This document shows, piece after piece, positions 36,389 to 49,900 of a DNA stretch of 64,000 nt. Made by a program: the position numbers and the translations under genes. The notes below the pieces were generated by a model. That model was given only the letters and a program-made list of their open reading frames with translations, did no database searches and had not been told where the DNA came from. Position 1 is the stretch's first letter. The number at the start of each line of letters is the position of its first letter. The stretch is from Entonaema liquescens (Eukaryota > Ascomycota > Sordariomycetes > Xylariales > Xylariaceae), in assembly GCA_902805475.1 (NCBI GenBank), contig CADCSX010000002.1, positions 4,030,001 through 4,094,000 on the forward strand, given 5' to 3'.

Positions 36389-39300
36389 TTCTAAAATAAA
36401 CAGACCGTCGAGTTGGGAAGACTCGGCGCAACACAAAAGCCTTTCAGACTGCTGCTTAGATTCATTTATCGTTATTTATAGAAGGCTTATATACCTATTT
36501 GGCATTATTCTAGGTCGATACTATAAGCCTTGTGGAAGTAGGCTGAACGTTCGGTCGACTTGTTTGACTCCACCACAAACAAAGTATCGATGAATTTCGT
36601 TCATTATTCAACTATGCAGAGAGCGCTTAATTGATTAGGGGGAACCTCTTATTTGGGCCGTCTCCTTGTGAGTACCTAGACGCTTTGCTCTTTTTACCGG
36701 TATAAGAGACTGCTTTTATTATCATAATGACCACATCTGGCCACAACGCCTCCTGATACCCGACTCGCATCCAGTTATACGTTTATATGGTTCATTCTGT
36801 TTTTCGATCTGGAAAAGGGGATATGGATATACTGAGAGTATAGATAGGGAAGTAAACTAGGTACTATCCGATAAAAGTTTTACTTATGAGGGTATAGGTT
36901 TAGCGTATTATAATTCCAAAGATAATCTAATTCTACTCAAACTAATATTGATACTACTCCTAGGTATAGTCTTAGAACTAGTAACCGTCAGTAAAGCTAA
37001 GCTGATGAAGCTTCACGTCACAACAAATCTCCGACTTGCCAAGACATCAAGATATCGTAGTCGGATTTAATAGAGATACATCTCCTAGACCTATCCAGTT
37101 AGCTTATCGGGACCCGGTGCCGTAGTGCATTTTGCATGAATAACCACTAAACAAGTGAAACCGACTTGTTATTATCGGTACTCCGCAGTCTTAGGAACTT
37201 TGTCATTTGCGCCATGTGCCAGTCCCCGTGGCCCCTCTTGAGCTAGGTATGACGTCACTTGGTAAATTCGCAAAAATATCCCGATTTAGCCGAGTACTGA
37301 TTCTAGTTACGTACGAGTTATAATTAAGGATATGCTCTTGTAAGTTGTTGAACTAAAATGTGTATAAATAGAGCACCGTTACGTATTGTTTAGCTTTGCG
37401 GTATGCGTGCAAAACGCTAGCAAGCGGAGTTTACAACCTGTAGAGGCGAACCTCCGGGGATGTTGACAGCACATAGTTTATCAACTTCAGTAGATTCTCG
37501 TCATGATTGTTGGTTAGCGGCATCATCGACTTACACCCAGTCATATCGCAATAAACTCGGGGTATGATGCCACGAGGGACTAAAAGATGTAGATCTATCA
37601 GCTTCTAACTTCAAGAGCCGGCCTCGGACTAATAAGTACCGGAGGTCTCTCGGCCTTGACTCCGCCCCGAAAAGGCAACCGGACTGCCGATCGCTGCGGC
37701 ATTAGCTCACCGCCGCTGACCCTACTTCACTAGCCACTTTGTCGTCAGAATCTAAAGATCCTCCAGTGATGGTGCCCAATGCAGCAGACGTTCCCCCGCG
37801 AGCTGATCGATCGGGTGAGGCTTGATCCAATCCTGCTCGTGGGACCACATTCCGATTCTACCTATCTACCTTGTACCACTGAACACGGCTGTCAACTTAG
37901 GGATCACACCTAGATATCATCTGTCGCTTAATGAGTACTTGTTAACATAACGTTCGATGCTGAGGCTGCTGCCGGCAGAAGATCCCCCCTCCTTACCGAT
38001 CTACTTAGAGGGTATGTGGCGAATGCGGATGACTGCCGGAAGAGGAAAGTTTCCTGCCTGATAGAGCATTGTCATTGGCTATTGTAGCACCCTGCTTCGG
38101 CTAGAAAGTCTCTCAGGTTTGTGGCTCAGAAGTGGCAATTTATATGTCTCAAACAAATCACGATCTATCAATACCCACGCAAACGCCTCATTCTACCCCT
38201 TTTGAGTACCATATTGCGTTGGAATGGTGTGGCTAGTGACCGAAGCAATGTCTGATATCGTCGCACCGGGATCGCCCAAAGAGGGAGCCACCCCGGGGTG
38301 TGGTACAATAATATGTGGCTCGTAGTTTTATGCTAGGATCATGCGTACTCGTGGCGATAGTGAACTCTAGCTCCAGCATTTTCTATAATCCCCCTGAACC
38401 GCGTCGCTCCCTTGGCGGACCTCTTTAGAATCATGATTGGACCTAAGACTGCTGGCGGTCGTCGAACAACGCCTGCGGTTCCTACAGGGAGCGTAGCGAG
38501 CCATGAGTGGCGATCATAAGGCATCATACAAAATTGTGCCGGGTAGATAACCCACTGGCACCGGGGATAGCTTCGCTTCTATAGTTTAAGCTCCCTGGCC
38601 AGCTGAAATGAGCCTCTCTTTGCGTTCTCATTGGATCACGGTCCAGATGAGACATGCATGTGTCGTAGATTGCGACTCCAAGTGGTATATGGAGGCCTCC
38701 CTACGTTGTCTAGAGCGGGCTGTTCATGAGAACTTTTGTTGAAGCCATCTTATGTTCTCCGGTAAGTCGCATAGGCGTACAACCACTAGTCGATAACTCC
38801 AACATGGGGTGGGAGACAACCGAGGGTCGCCCGGGTGAAAACTAGCATGATATGATCCAATGCACTGCCACTGATATGTGGGAATGGAAGAATTAAAGAA
38901 TACCTTTGCTTGCGTTAGGTAGTTTCCGCCACCGGTCGGTTCCGGCATATTTTGATCCGGATTCACGGAGCGTCCGGTGCTGTTGTCGGAGGTCAAGCCT
39001 CCCGTAAGTCTAGAAGAACTGTGGCGAGTGAACCCCTGGCCGCTGTTTGTTGCTGTAAGTACCAGTACTTTGACCACCAAACAGGCCATTTTCTCAATAG
39101 ACGGGGGTTCAGCTCGCAGCGCGTCACAGTTGCATATGCAGGACCCAATGAACCCCAATGAACCCCAAATCACCAGCTGTAACGGTGCTGTTTTCTTTTT
39201 CCCACGCGCTACAACGAATTCTTTTAGCTGCAGCTCCAGGGGGTTTGCATCGGCACCGGATGTACCTCTCGCAGTAAACGCGAGCTAATACTTACCGATA

Positions 39301-40046
39301 ATTAAACCCGCTGTAATGCGATGCGATACGCTGAAATTACTTAGGATGGCGCTAAAAAATCCCTCCCGTTAGGGCCTATATGTAAGCTCTCTCAAGAACT
39401 TGGGTAGCGAATAGTGCCTTATCACCTTCATAATTTAAGCTGCTGATGATAAAAGATGATTGGCGCCTAGGATTTAGTGATGTGACCATGAATCTCATTC
39501 TGACCCAGCCATCTTGTCTATATGGTCAGTCGCACGGACGATAGGGCGCGATGCTGAGTTTATTGTTTCGGCTCCTAAGGGTAACACAGTAAAAATGCAG
39601 TGTCCGAGATCCAGCGCCATTGGCGCCGTTCAGGTTTCTAATTGCTTACCAACCATTCGAGAAGGCATAAACACGCCGATCGGATTCGTCGTTAGAGGGA
39701 ATATTAGTGTGTAAACAAATATTAATGTTAGTGGGTGTTGTTGTAAGAGCTGCGTATAGAGCTATGTAATGTAAGCATCGATGCCAACCTTCTTCAAGAG
39801 GACGAAAACATCTAGGCTTCGAGCTGAAGAGTCTCGTCTCTGCGTCGTGTCTTAAAGATTCTATAAGCTGTGAACCCGAGTAGTCAGTTTGGTTAAGTCG
39901 AGATGGGTCCTTTCGCAACCTTATGTCTTACAAACGCGGGGGAACAAAAGTCTTCACCGTAACGAAGTACCACATACCCGACGGTTAAGGTATCACTTGT
40001 TCCAATAACTTTGAAGCAATGTACCACAGGTCATCTAGAGTAACCC

Positions 40047-40088
40047 CCATCAGCCATCAGCCATCAGCCATCAGCCATCAGCCATCAG
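40047..40088. repeat. Minisatellite, CCATCAG x6
   Basis: Six perfect tandem copies of the 7-base unit CCATCAG, not inside any recognised gene. Confidence 0.95.
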
Positions 40089-40482
40089 CTTGGGCACCAG
40101 TAGCATAAGACAGCCGCATATCGAGTCGTACAGTTGACTAGACCAGTCTTCGGAACGCGCAAACCACTCGCCACAGAAAGGCGAGCCTTGCACTGCCCCA
40201 ACCCAACCTAAACGTCGATCACTATTTGTGGCTTTCGAGGCGGTAGGATTTATTCCAACGTCAGTTCATTATCGGCGGTAGGCTGTCAGGGATGAGCACC
40301 AAACCCGCGTCCACGTCGGTGGAATGGCGTGTATTTGGATAATGAGGCGGTAAGGAAATAAGCGGATATGAACTGTCGAGTATGGCAGTTTAATTGGAAA
40401 GCCGACGAGTCTTGCCGATAGTTGGTCAGTCGTTCATGTCTGACGAGAAATGACGCCTGGTCGCGTCGCCCAGCATTATCCT

Positions 40483-40540
40483 CATTGATTCATCGATTCA
40501 TTGATTCATTGATTCATCCATTCATCGTCATCATCATTGC
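40483..40540. repeat. 8-base tandem repeat, ATTCATTG/ATTCATCG family
   Basis: About five to six imperfect copies of an ATTCATTG-like octamer, grading into ATC triplets at the right end. Confidence 0.85.
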
Positions 40541-42626
40541 CATTTCTCATCCATCCCTCTTTTGTTTCCCTCCTCCGGGATTATCGAACCCCCACACCAA
40601 AAAAGTTATAGATTAGGTCCCGTATGCTTTAGAGAGCGGATAGCGTCTCCGAACGAAGAGCGCATTAAGATGTGAGATTGCGTAAAAAGTATTAAGTTGC
40701 TAAAAACTACTACGACGGAGCGGGGCCGCGCTTTAAGTTTAAAATGAATTGATCCTGTAATGAATAGTCGAAAGTCGTTATCGATGTTTGTTTCTCTTTT
40801 CCCATGTTCTTTTTTGTTCTTCCTTTTCTGTTTCTGGGGGGAGGATGTTTCGATTTGGGGAAATAACCCCGGTCTGTTGTTTTAATGCGAGGGGTTGAAC
40901 GGTAGTGATTGCAGAGATTACAGATTAGAGAGATGAAAGGATTCAAGTCACCTGCAGAGGATAGAAACCCGGCGTATTGGAGCCGGAGTTCCGCGCGCCT
41001 TATGGGGTCGGACTAAAAGCTCCAGGTACCTTAAACGCATAATTCAGGTACCTAGGATGGTAGGTAACACACACATAGGTACAACCTATGTACATAGGTG
41101 GCAGCCCTGGAGAGCACTAGGTACACCTTCAGCTACCTACTAGAGCTACGATATTCGGGGAGTAGTTGTAGGTAGCGGTTAACTAATAGGCCTTGTTGGT
41201 ATGCAGGTACCTTCAGAACATAACGTTGTCCACCCTTACATCCAAACACTCATGTATCAAAAAACAAAACAAAATAGCCTAGGTCTAACAGGCAAGCTGA
41301 TTTCCGCGTTATACTGTTTAACAATTTGATATTTATGCCGTTCTTTTCTAACCGCGCGAGGATAGCAGTATAACAAATACATGTTTGCGTACCTAAGTCA
41401 TGTTGTGTAGGTATTCACTTATAACTTACACGGATAAGGCCCAATAAAGGTTTGGGTAGCCGGACATGGATATGGTTACAGCACGTCTTAATAAGCCTAC
41501 CAAGAGACCAAAATGATCTAGGCCTCAGCCCTTCTAAATGCAATGTGACCGTAAGTAAGGGGTAACCTTGAAAGTTCCGTCAATTAAAGTTTCTATGATG
41601 CTTCGGTCCACCTCCCAAAATTCATTTGATGAAAAGACTGTTTGAAGGGGCATCGCGGTACGGTGAGGAGGTCCTACATAAGGAAATAATACCGTGAGAT
41701 TAGGATATAATACAGATCGAGATCGCCGTCCCAGGTAGATTGTCGATTCTCGGGAGATTAAGGCGTCGTCATCTGGCTAAACTTAGTTAGGTAACGGCAT
41801 CGAATAAGGGTTCATGTTTCCAAACTAGCCCTATGCAAATCAATGCTAGAACGCCGCGTCGAGAAAAGAACATACACGAACCTCTTAATTATAGGTGTTG
41901 ATGTGGAATGAATGAAGACAATGTATTTGTCTGTATTCTTGAACATATAAGATATAACTAGTAACTAAATAGTAAGTGATTTGGTGGCAAGCTGTACACC
42001 AGGTCCTATAACATTAACCCCACATTAAACACCTTCGCATTATCCCATAAGCATCACAAGACTTGTCGCCGTAGAAAAGTATGGTAGGGTGGAAAATAGT
42101 ATAACAGTAGAAGTGTAAAATTTGTGAGACAAGCTACAAAAAGGTCTGTTCCGCGTATAGTGTAATTCCCTGCTGACCTGCTAAACTTCCAGCATCTCCG
42201 AAATACCTTGGGACTTCAAAGAGCTGCATATATATAAATGATCCAACTGGGTATATTCCATGACCAAGAAAATATGCTCAAGATAGCGTTCTGGCTGCGC
42301 CTAAATTCGAATAGATAATACAGGCCGTATCTTTTCTAATGTATATGGCATCATCAGTCTAAAAGACCCGATCGTTGGTCCGTCACAATAGAGGGATCGA
42401 AGAGAAACAAAGCTGCCCTAAGCGGCATGGTATCTTTAGTGTGCCGTTCAAACGCCATGTATAATAAAACAAAATTCCGCCGGTTGTTCGTTGGGTATAA
42501 GTATTCATGTTCGTTAACAAATAAGACGGCGTAGACCGATTCCAGGACTGTCTTCGCGCCCTAGTGTATAATCATCGAAAGTAATAATAAACTCCACATA
42601 ATAAGTCCCACGGACACCCTTATAAA

Positions 42627-45464
42627 TTAAAATGTGAGTCGCAGTTCGTAGCCGGTTGTCGTACGAAACGCGCTGTGGGTCGAGCCTCTGTCGCCGTCGG
42701 GGGCATCGACGGCCATCATCTCCCACTCTCGCTTGGGTTGAGGTACACTTCGATCGACCTCCGCGACTTCGAGCGTCATATCCTGACCTTCAGAAACAGC
42801 CTGGATCACATCGTCATCTACTTCTACTTCTAGCCCGCTTTCCAGGACGCGGATGACCCGCACAACGGCTGAGCGGTCGATAGCCCACTTGGCCGAAATT
42901 CGCGACACAAATTCCGATATTGTTCTCTGGGTCAAATAGATCGCTCGGTGAAGTTCACGTCTCTCGGGTTCGGCGCGATGCCGTCGGGCAATGTAAAAGC
43001 AAGCGACAGGTCTCACAGGCTTCTCGGTCGGTGGCTTGTACGATGGATCGACTCCGAGTGCTTCTATCCAACCGCTCAAGTTCCCATCATCGTCAGTTTT
43101 GGGGACCTTGACTGGCATTTCAGAGGTTCTTCGAGAAGTCGATGCCTCTCCGCCGCTTTGAAAGTCGTTCCATTGGGTGACATTGGCGGGTTGCGAATGC
43201 AAGGACATAGAACTAGGAGAAGGGGAAACGAGTGAAGATCCAGCTATCGAACTTCTTGCGCTCCTGATTTGCCATGCAGCAGCGTCCTTCGGGTCGACTT
43301 TGGTAAGATCAGTCGGCTCCCCAGGGAGGCTTACTGGATGCAAGTCTGGATCGTCTAAATCATCGCCACGCAAGTATAAAATGCTTACGGGCCGCGTGCT
43401 TGTGAACATGTCCTGGAGAGTCTGGAGTTTGAAGTGTAAATCATCTTCAAGGGAGGGCCGTGGGTTGCCGCCACCTCCGCCCGCGGAGCTGGTTGATGAC
43501 ATGGACCATGTTCTTTTGTGTTTCGGGGCTTTTCCTGGGCGTTGGTGATCTTGACCCTTGACATGCGAACCACCGCCTCGTTTGCGTTTCCCGAAGTCTT
43601 TGGCTCCACTCTCTGCTTGGGCAATCTGCTGCTTAAGTTTATCAATAGTCTTTTTAACATGCGCAACATCATTAGAAAGTTTTCGTTCCGCTCCGTGGTC
43701 CCTAAATAGCTTAACTTTGCAATAGCAGATTTCAAATGTCGGGTCTGACAAGGGGGACGAGTCGGTCGCCGATAAAATGCTCGTTTTGGCACATAACCTT
43801 ACTGGAATGCCTTTGACACCCTTAGAATGACTAAAGTCGGTCGAGAGAAAGTTGAAGCGGACTGCAATGTTACACTCTGCGGCGCCATTAACACCTGGTG
43901 TCCAAACGACTGAAAATCCGTCAAAGGAAGCCGTCTCTAATTCGATACGGGTTCTTTTATCATCGCCTTCAGCTGGCTGTCCAGCCTCGACATACTCGAC
44001 TGCCTGCAGTTTCCCGCCGCGCTGATGCGCCTCGTTGGTCCCCCGACCTTCTTTCCATAAGCTCCAGCAGACGCCGGGCTTTTGCCGTTGTTGGTCATCT
44101 TCGAATGAGATGCGCACAAAGGTTCGATACTTCGTCCCAGGCACTATGGGCATAGCTGCCGCGGTATCAACTACTGCCAACGAGTAAGCTTGCCCCTTGT
44201 TGAGGTACGTCACCGGGATTTCGTCCGCGTGCTTAATCATTGCTGTTGGCGCGTTCAAGGTTGAGTGGAAACGAAACTTGTCAGCCGAAGGGGGCAGTAG
44301 ATGAGTCATGGGGGCCCCAAATTGCCTATGCTGAAACCCGATCATATTAGGCGGTGATTGCGAGTGAAATGTTGCGTCCATAGAACCTATATGCTCGTCG
44401 TGGCTGTCGGAATCGAGAGGTGATCCATCGTGGTCCATAGTCTCGTAGCCGGTATCCTGGTGTACAAAGGACGAAGGTGCGAATGATGGCTGAGGGGGAG
44501 TCGGCTGGATAAACGGGTTGAAAGGCTGTTGGAACTGATGCGGCGGTATGCCGTGGTGAAACTGAGTGAGGTCCATTAGTGCTGGTCCGGCCTGAATGGC
44601 GCCTTCAGTAGTAGGGAGTGACAGCGGAGTCCCAAGTCCCATTCCGAGACCCATTGACGGCGTATGCAAGTCGCCTGCTTGTGGGTGGTAAATCGTATTT
44701 GTACCTCCAGGCGTAGGTGTGTAGTAGCCCGGCGGTTGGTTTGCGAATGTGGTAAAGGAAAAGGAATTGGGGTCTAGCAACGAAGGAGTAAACCTCCACT
44801 CCGCTCCCGAAGCCCGCGGTGTAGGATCCTGGTCTCGGAACACATCTTGACTTGCAGCTTGATGCCTAGAAATGATACCAGGGTTAGCTTTATCATCATT
44901 TTTGCTCTTTGCTAGCATATACTACTCCCAGGAGTAAAATCATGCGTGTTAATGCTGCATTTATCATAACGAGCTGGGGGCCGCGGAATACCCCGCGCTT
45001 GAGCTCGTCGAAAGCTTTAAGCTGCACTTGCACCGCCTCACAACCAGACTGCAAGACGCTATCGCGAATGATAAGGAAAAATCATAGGCGTCAGGGATGA
45101 GTCTGAAAGAAATCGAAACGTACTGTTCTTGACCGGGCGGAACAAGAACCGCGTTGTCAGCAGTCACAGTGCTTTGCGCTGGCGCTCCCGCCGCTGTAGA
45201 CGAGGCTACCGACGCGATCTCAGGAAACTGTTGTCGGAAATTGGCAAGCAATTCATCGCCAGGTTTTTGTGAACTCGTCCTGGATTATGCGCAAGCATGG
45301 TTAGCAAAGCCGAGGGAAATTTAGGAATTGTCGCATATAGACACAGCACAAGACATAAGGCATCAATGGAGTCATCTTGTTTCCGTAACAACCCACCGGA
45401 GGGATGCAAGGGTCGAGAATAGTTGGAGCATGGTATCAAGCATAACTTACCTTTGGCGAAACAT
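42627..45464 (-). CDS. CP2/grainyhead-like transcription factor
   Basis: Main exon 44906-42627 carries a fungal CP2/grainyhead DNA-binding domain: FRFHSTLNAPTAMI, EIPVTYLNKGQAYSLAVVDT, YRTFVRISFEDDQQRQKPG, CWSLWKEGRG, FDGFSVVWTPGVNGAAECNI, AVRFNFLSTDFSHSKGVKG, IPVRLCAKTS, FEICYCKVKLFRDHGAERKL. The N-terminal region is Pro/Gln-rich (PPGYYTPTPGGTNT). The C-terminus (TEKPVRPVACFYIAR through VEVAEVDR-like residues) resembles the family's ubiquitin-like/dimerisation region. Upstream exons are 45464-45451 (only 14 bases, MFRQ plus part of R) and 45279-45124 (PGDELLANFRQQFPEIASVA). A third small exon, 45058-44992 (QSGCEAVQVQLKAFDELKRG), joins in frame to 44906. An equally frame-consistent alternative skips it and joins 45124 to 44865. 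Family members regulate cell-wall remodelling and conidial separation in Neurospora; the target genes here are unknown. Confidence 0.9.
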
Positions 45465-46789
45465 CTGGAAAGGACTCAAACAGGCGCTGTCGCAAGACAG
45501 CAATGCCGACGGGTTTGCAAAATAAGCCTAAAATGGATTTCTTTTATCGAACTTGGATTAATGCTCAAGCAGAGACATGCGAACTTGAGAGACGCCCGCA
45601 AAGTTAACCCTACTATAGAGGCGGCGTGAAGTAATAAGGTAAATTGCGTATAAATGAGTTTGAGCAGACAACGGCGCGTACGTATGTGGATGCTTTGTTG
45701 TGAGTTTTTTCGTCGGTTGTTGATATTAAGCGACAGAAATATCGTGGAGATCTGCGGCGCGGCGCGGCGCAAAGTCTAGAACGATCGTGAGGGGAGGGAT
45801 AGATTTGGGGTGGCTTGTGTCAGAGTAGTGATTCCAACAAGCGGTAAAAAGAGAGAGAGAACCAGAGAGGTAGCGAGCGGAAAAGGATTAATATGAATAG
45901 ATGCTGATTTGATAGGTTCCCAGGAGGGCGAACTGGTGGTAATATAGTACAGCTCACTAAAAGAGTGCGTAGTGGGTACTTGGACTTTAACGTGTTCCAG
46001 GTAGAATTGGTGGTACTTGTAGGAAATTCGCAAGCTTCATCTAAGTCCCAACTTGTTCGAGTTCCTCTGGACTACTGGACTGGGCCGAGCCGGCCTAGCT
46101 AGCTAACCCTCTTGTACGTATGTAACGGCTAGGGTCCTGTCAGGGTCCAGCGGCGTCGGTTGCGGTGGCGGTGACAATAAAAAAAAAAGTAGTGGTGGTA
46201 TAGATTAGTACGAGCATAGAACAAGTATAGACATAGCAGTGCTCGTGGGCTTATGTATGGTATGTATAGCATGGGACGGTGAGGTGCGGATCGAAGACAT
46301 TAGAGGGCCGGGACTTAAGAAACATAATAAGTTCGGACGAAAAGAGAAGGAGTACGAGAGTACAGGGAATACCAGAGAATGGATATGAGTTAAGGTACCG
46401 TACCTAAGGTAAGGTAGGGCAAGGTATGTAGGTAAGGTAAGGTAGGCTCTGGAGAGAGATTGTGAGGGGGTGTGTGGCTTCGTTAGACGAAGAAGGGGGT
46501 GTAATTCGAGTATTCCCACCATTGCACCGAGATGGTAGACGCTGCGCATGTCTATACATGGGGTAATCCTGTCTCTTTCGTAGTCCCAAAATTGAACAAA
46601 GACACTAGGTTTAGATTTTGCGCTACCCTTTTTCGCCCGAGATTTGTTACTTGCCAACCGACGATACTTAGGTAGGTAGTTATCGTACGAACGAGGATTA
46701 CTAGTTTTTAGTACAGATAGGTAAGGTACATGTATTAGGTATTAGGTAGTTTAAGGTAGGATTTCATAGAAAAGAATGGGGGGAGGTGA

Positions 46790-46836
46790 GAAGAGGTGGG
46801 AGGTGGGAGATGGGAGTTGGGAGTTGGGAGTTGAGA
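46790..46836. repeat. Purine-rich repeat, GGGAGTT-like heptamers
   Basis: Imperfect array grading from GGGAGGT and GGGAGAT to three GGGAGTT copies. It lies just upstream of the TTGTATG array, about 1.3-1.4 kb upstream of the CP2 start. Confidence 0.8.
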
Positions 46837-46875
46837 ATTGGCGCGATTGTGGGAATGGAAAATGAGTGGAAGCTT

Positions 46876-46938
46876 CATACAACATACAACATACAACATA
46901 CAACATACAACATACAACATACAACATACAACATACAA
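46876..46938. repeat. Minisatellite, CATACAA x9 (TTGTATG on minus strand)
   Basis: Nine perfect tandem copies of the heptamer CATACAA, 63 bases in all. The same heptamer (TTGTATG) occurs as a short two- to three-copy run near 11114-11134. Confidence 0.95.
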
Positions 46939-49900
46939 TACAAGGTACACATGTGCCCGCCTTAGCTAGCTTAAACATTGGGTACACCTTCTCTAAAGTG
47001 AAGGATGGTAGTCCGGGGCAAATGTAACAGATACTGATAGATCTAGGAACCTCCAATTCGAGTCTCATGTACCTTACGTACATTGTGCGGTACGTACCGG
47101 TACATACATGAAAGCTCCAGTCTTGACCACCCCTGGTAGTTGCCCCCCTCAGAGGCTTGTCCGTGCTGAGGAACTAGGTACGTACCCGGACGGAGTCTAG
47201 CCGGAAGTTGAGGATGCACAATGGACGTGCATACCTATCCAGCCAAAGAGACTTCCGGCGTCTCCATGCCTTACAGTTATTGCTCCGTTTTTACTGTGGG
47301 TAATGTTCTAATAAAAGAGAAAGAAAAAGACTGAGAGGAAAAAATTGATATTGCACTATCCTATCCTATCAAAACACCGAACCTTTTTACCTAAATTAGT
47401 ATCCTTCATATAATAATATGTAATATAAGAAAATACAATTTTGATCTCGGTAGTCTTTCATACGCGTATCGAGTCAACTGTCTCTCAGGTTATTATTTGT
47501 GCGATGCAATATTAACGAACATGGTAGAGAAACGGACATCAGCTTCTGTATCCAGACCTAACTACTGCATTAGCCCCTGCGGCTGACCCAGATTAAGAGA
47601 CGTGGCTAGCATGGGATTATCGGCTCCAACATTCAGCTGGCACCTGCACCTATATGGGCCTGATCGTGTCGTACGTGTGCCCGCGGCACTTCAGACATGT
47701 CCCGCCGTAGCCACAGCCATTCTACAGTTGCAGGCATGGGGTGCTTTTCCCAGGTGGCGAACACTAAAGGGTGGATGATACAGTGAGCACATGTCGTATA
47801 CTATAGTGTCTGCTTTATGCCCACGGTTTTCAAGTTATACGTACCTCAACTCAAGTTTCCGTGTCGATACCAACTAGAAGAACTATAATGATAGAATCTA
47901 GAATCTTAGCTAGCTACCTATCTAAAAGGAGGTTGTTTTCGTCTGCCATTCATTATCGTTTTTTTCTTTTATTGTGGCTATCACATATCATAACAACGAA
48001 CACTTCTTCAAATTTGCCCAGTCTCTCCGTCGGCTTAGCCTCTACTAGTGACTTTATTTCTTATACTAGTCAACAGAAAGTTGATTCTTGAGGAAATATT
48101 TTAAACGTAAAGTGATCTCAGATGCATGTATGCATTTGAGTAGAGTTGAAATTGTATTGCATATCTTATTTGTAAATAACTTAATGGGGGTAGCACTACT
48201 TACATCGGTATGTATGATATCTTTGCAATAATCAATCAATAGAAAGAAACCTACTTTACGGCTCTCATAAATTGTTTAGCATGTGAATACTTCGCTTATG
48301 TTTTAGTCGCTTTCAAGTGCGTATTGTTTCTGCTTGAATAGGCTTCGGTGGAAGTTAGCTACGGCTAACGATTTGTTAGCGTTGTCGTCAGAAATTGAGG
48401 AATTATCAAGTGGAAACTAATGAGGGCATCGCCAGTTCTTAGTCGGATATCTCCGCTTATCAAAGGCTTGTAGTAGATGCCTTAGGTAGGTATAGTAAAT
48501 TGTATAGATTCCAAGCAGTATATTCAAGCCGGCGTATAGGTAAGTTATGCAGTTACACTTCTCGTTGTTGGCAATGAGAAGGGAATATGTTAGGCACTTC
48601 ATAGCATAATTCGCGTGATCTATCGGCCGATTGCGCTAAAATCTTCAGCGCGGGCAATGATACAACTTATTGTCACTCCCCACGAGATAGCCGTAGATAG
48701 CGGTAGTAGCCTTCCGGGGAGGCCTCGCTTGGCTAGTGCAATTTCGATCTACTTACCGCCAGACAATCCTACGCGGCCTCTTGAAAGACTAGTTACAAGC
48801 GCAAGCGATTAGTCTTAACGCCGCTGTTTTCTGCCGTGACCCTTTTAATTTTCTCGTGGTGTGATCAGCGCGTGGCACGCTCTGTACATAGTAGATTGTC
48901 GGCCCTAATTCGTGCGTGGTAGACAAGCGCTGAACGAGAATGGCGCCTTTCTGTTAACTACGTAGGCGGGTCTAGAATGACGTGGATAATAGACTGAAGG
49001 CTTCCCGTGGCGTTCTAAGCCTCAGCACACTTAGACACCGCCAAGACAAATAGGGAGGTGGGATCAATTGGCCTTTCCATGAGGTGGTATATAGTTGCCG
49101 TGCTTAAGTAATACACAGTCAAAAAAATAAAAAGGGGAACACCGATAATGGTGGACTTTTCAATGATGGGTAATAGATTGATCACTCAGTAAAGAGGCGA
49201 TAAACCATTTTGGTTACGGATGATGATTTGCGTAGCATGATCAACGTAAGAAATCCCCTAGCGAACGAGGTGAAAGATTGGTAACTGGGGGGGTCTTTGC
49301 ATAGATCTGCCCCCGTGGTTATTTTTATCCCTTGAATAATTGATTAGGATAGGGCAGTAATAGAGATTCCCGCGGCGTTGTAACATCACGTGGGGTGACG
49401 CACTTCCTGTGGCTTGATGATTACTTGGGTGCTTGGGTCACTATTTGTTGCTCATATTTTTATTTTTTTTGTCATTTCTCAACAGCAACGTCAAGTCGTA
49501 TATGTCGTGTCCCAACTCCGACATCCGCCTTTAAACTTTTGCGATAATGATGAGAGAGAGAGTCTACAGGGATAAGAGATGTGTCTAAAAATACATAACT
49601 TTACTTACCTAACTTTTATCTATGCGGGTAAGATGTAAGCCGATATTGTATGTATGTAAGTAGGTATATGGAAGTAATGATATTACTAAACCGCCGGGGT
49701 ATTATAAGTACAGTATTACCTACTACATGTAGGTACCAATCGCACCTAACCATGGGTAGATTAGGCATGCTAGTACATCTTCTTAAGCTGTCTTCCCGTT
49801 GCTTCCTCCCTCTCCGCCCGTTATTAGTGAGGTCCCGCCATTGCCCGCTCAATTTCCGTAAGTCGGTTTTGCAACCGACAGCCTATTGCGACCCTTGAAA

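Larger units (their letters stand above)
36389..42626. other. 6.2 kb convergent spacer without a supported gene
   Basis: Lies between the 3' ends of the LrgA-LrgB and CP2 genes. It contains a relatively GC-rich patch (about 37560-39290) with coding-like but broken frames on both strands, tandem repeats at 40047 and 40483, and AGGTA-rich DNA near 41025-41215. No conserved protein or RNA was recognised. Words resembling small-subunit rRNA near 41580 do not extend to a real match. Confidence 0.5.

Noticed and set aside
38724..39173. 149-codon minus-strand ORF
   Set aside because: No recognisable domain, no splice-consistent extension, and overlapping ORFs of similar size on the other strand. 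Kept only as part of the GC-rich patch finding.
41560..41650. Sequence resembling the reverse complement of small-subunit rRNA (CCGTCAATTAAAGTTTC)
   Set aside because: Only a short imperfect resemblance; the flanking sequence does not follow any rRNA I know.
46205..46657. 150-codon minus-strand ORF beginning MASNKSRAKKGSAKSKPS
   Set aside because: The start looks protein-like, but the rest translates AGGTA-type simple repeats into Tyr/Leu/Pro strings and overlaps another such frame. No family resemblance.
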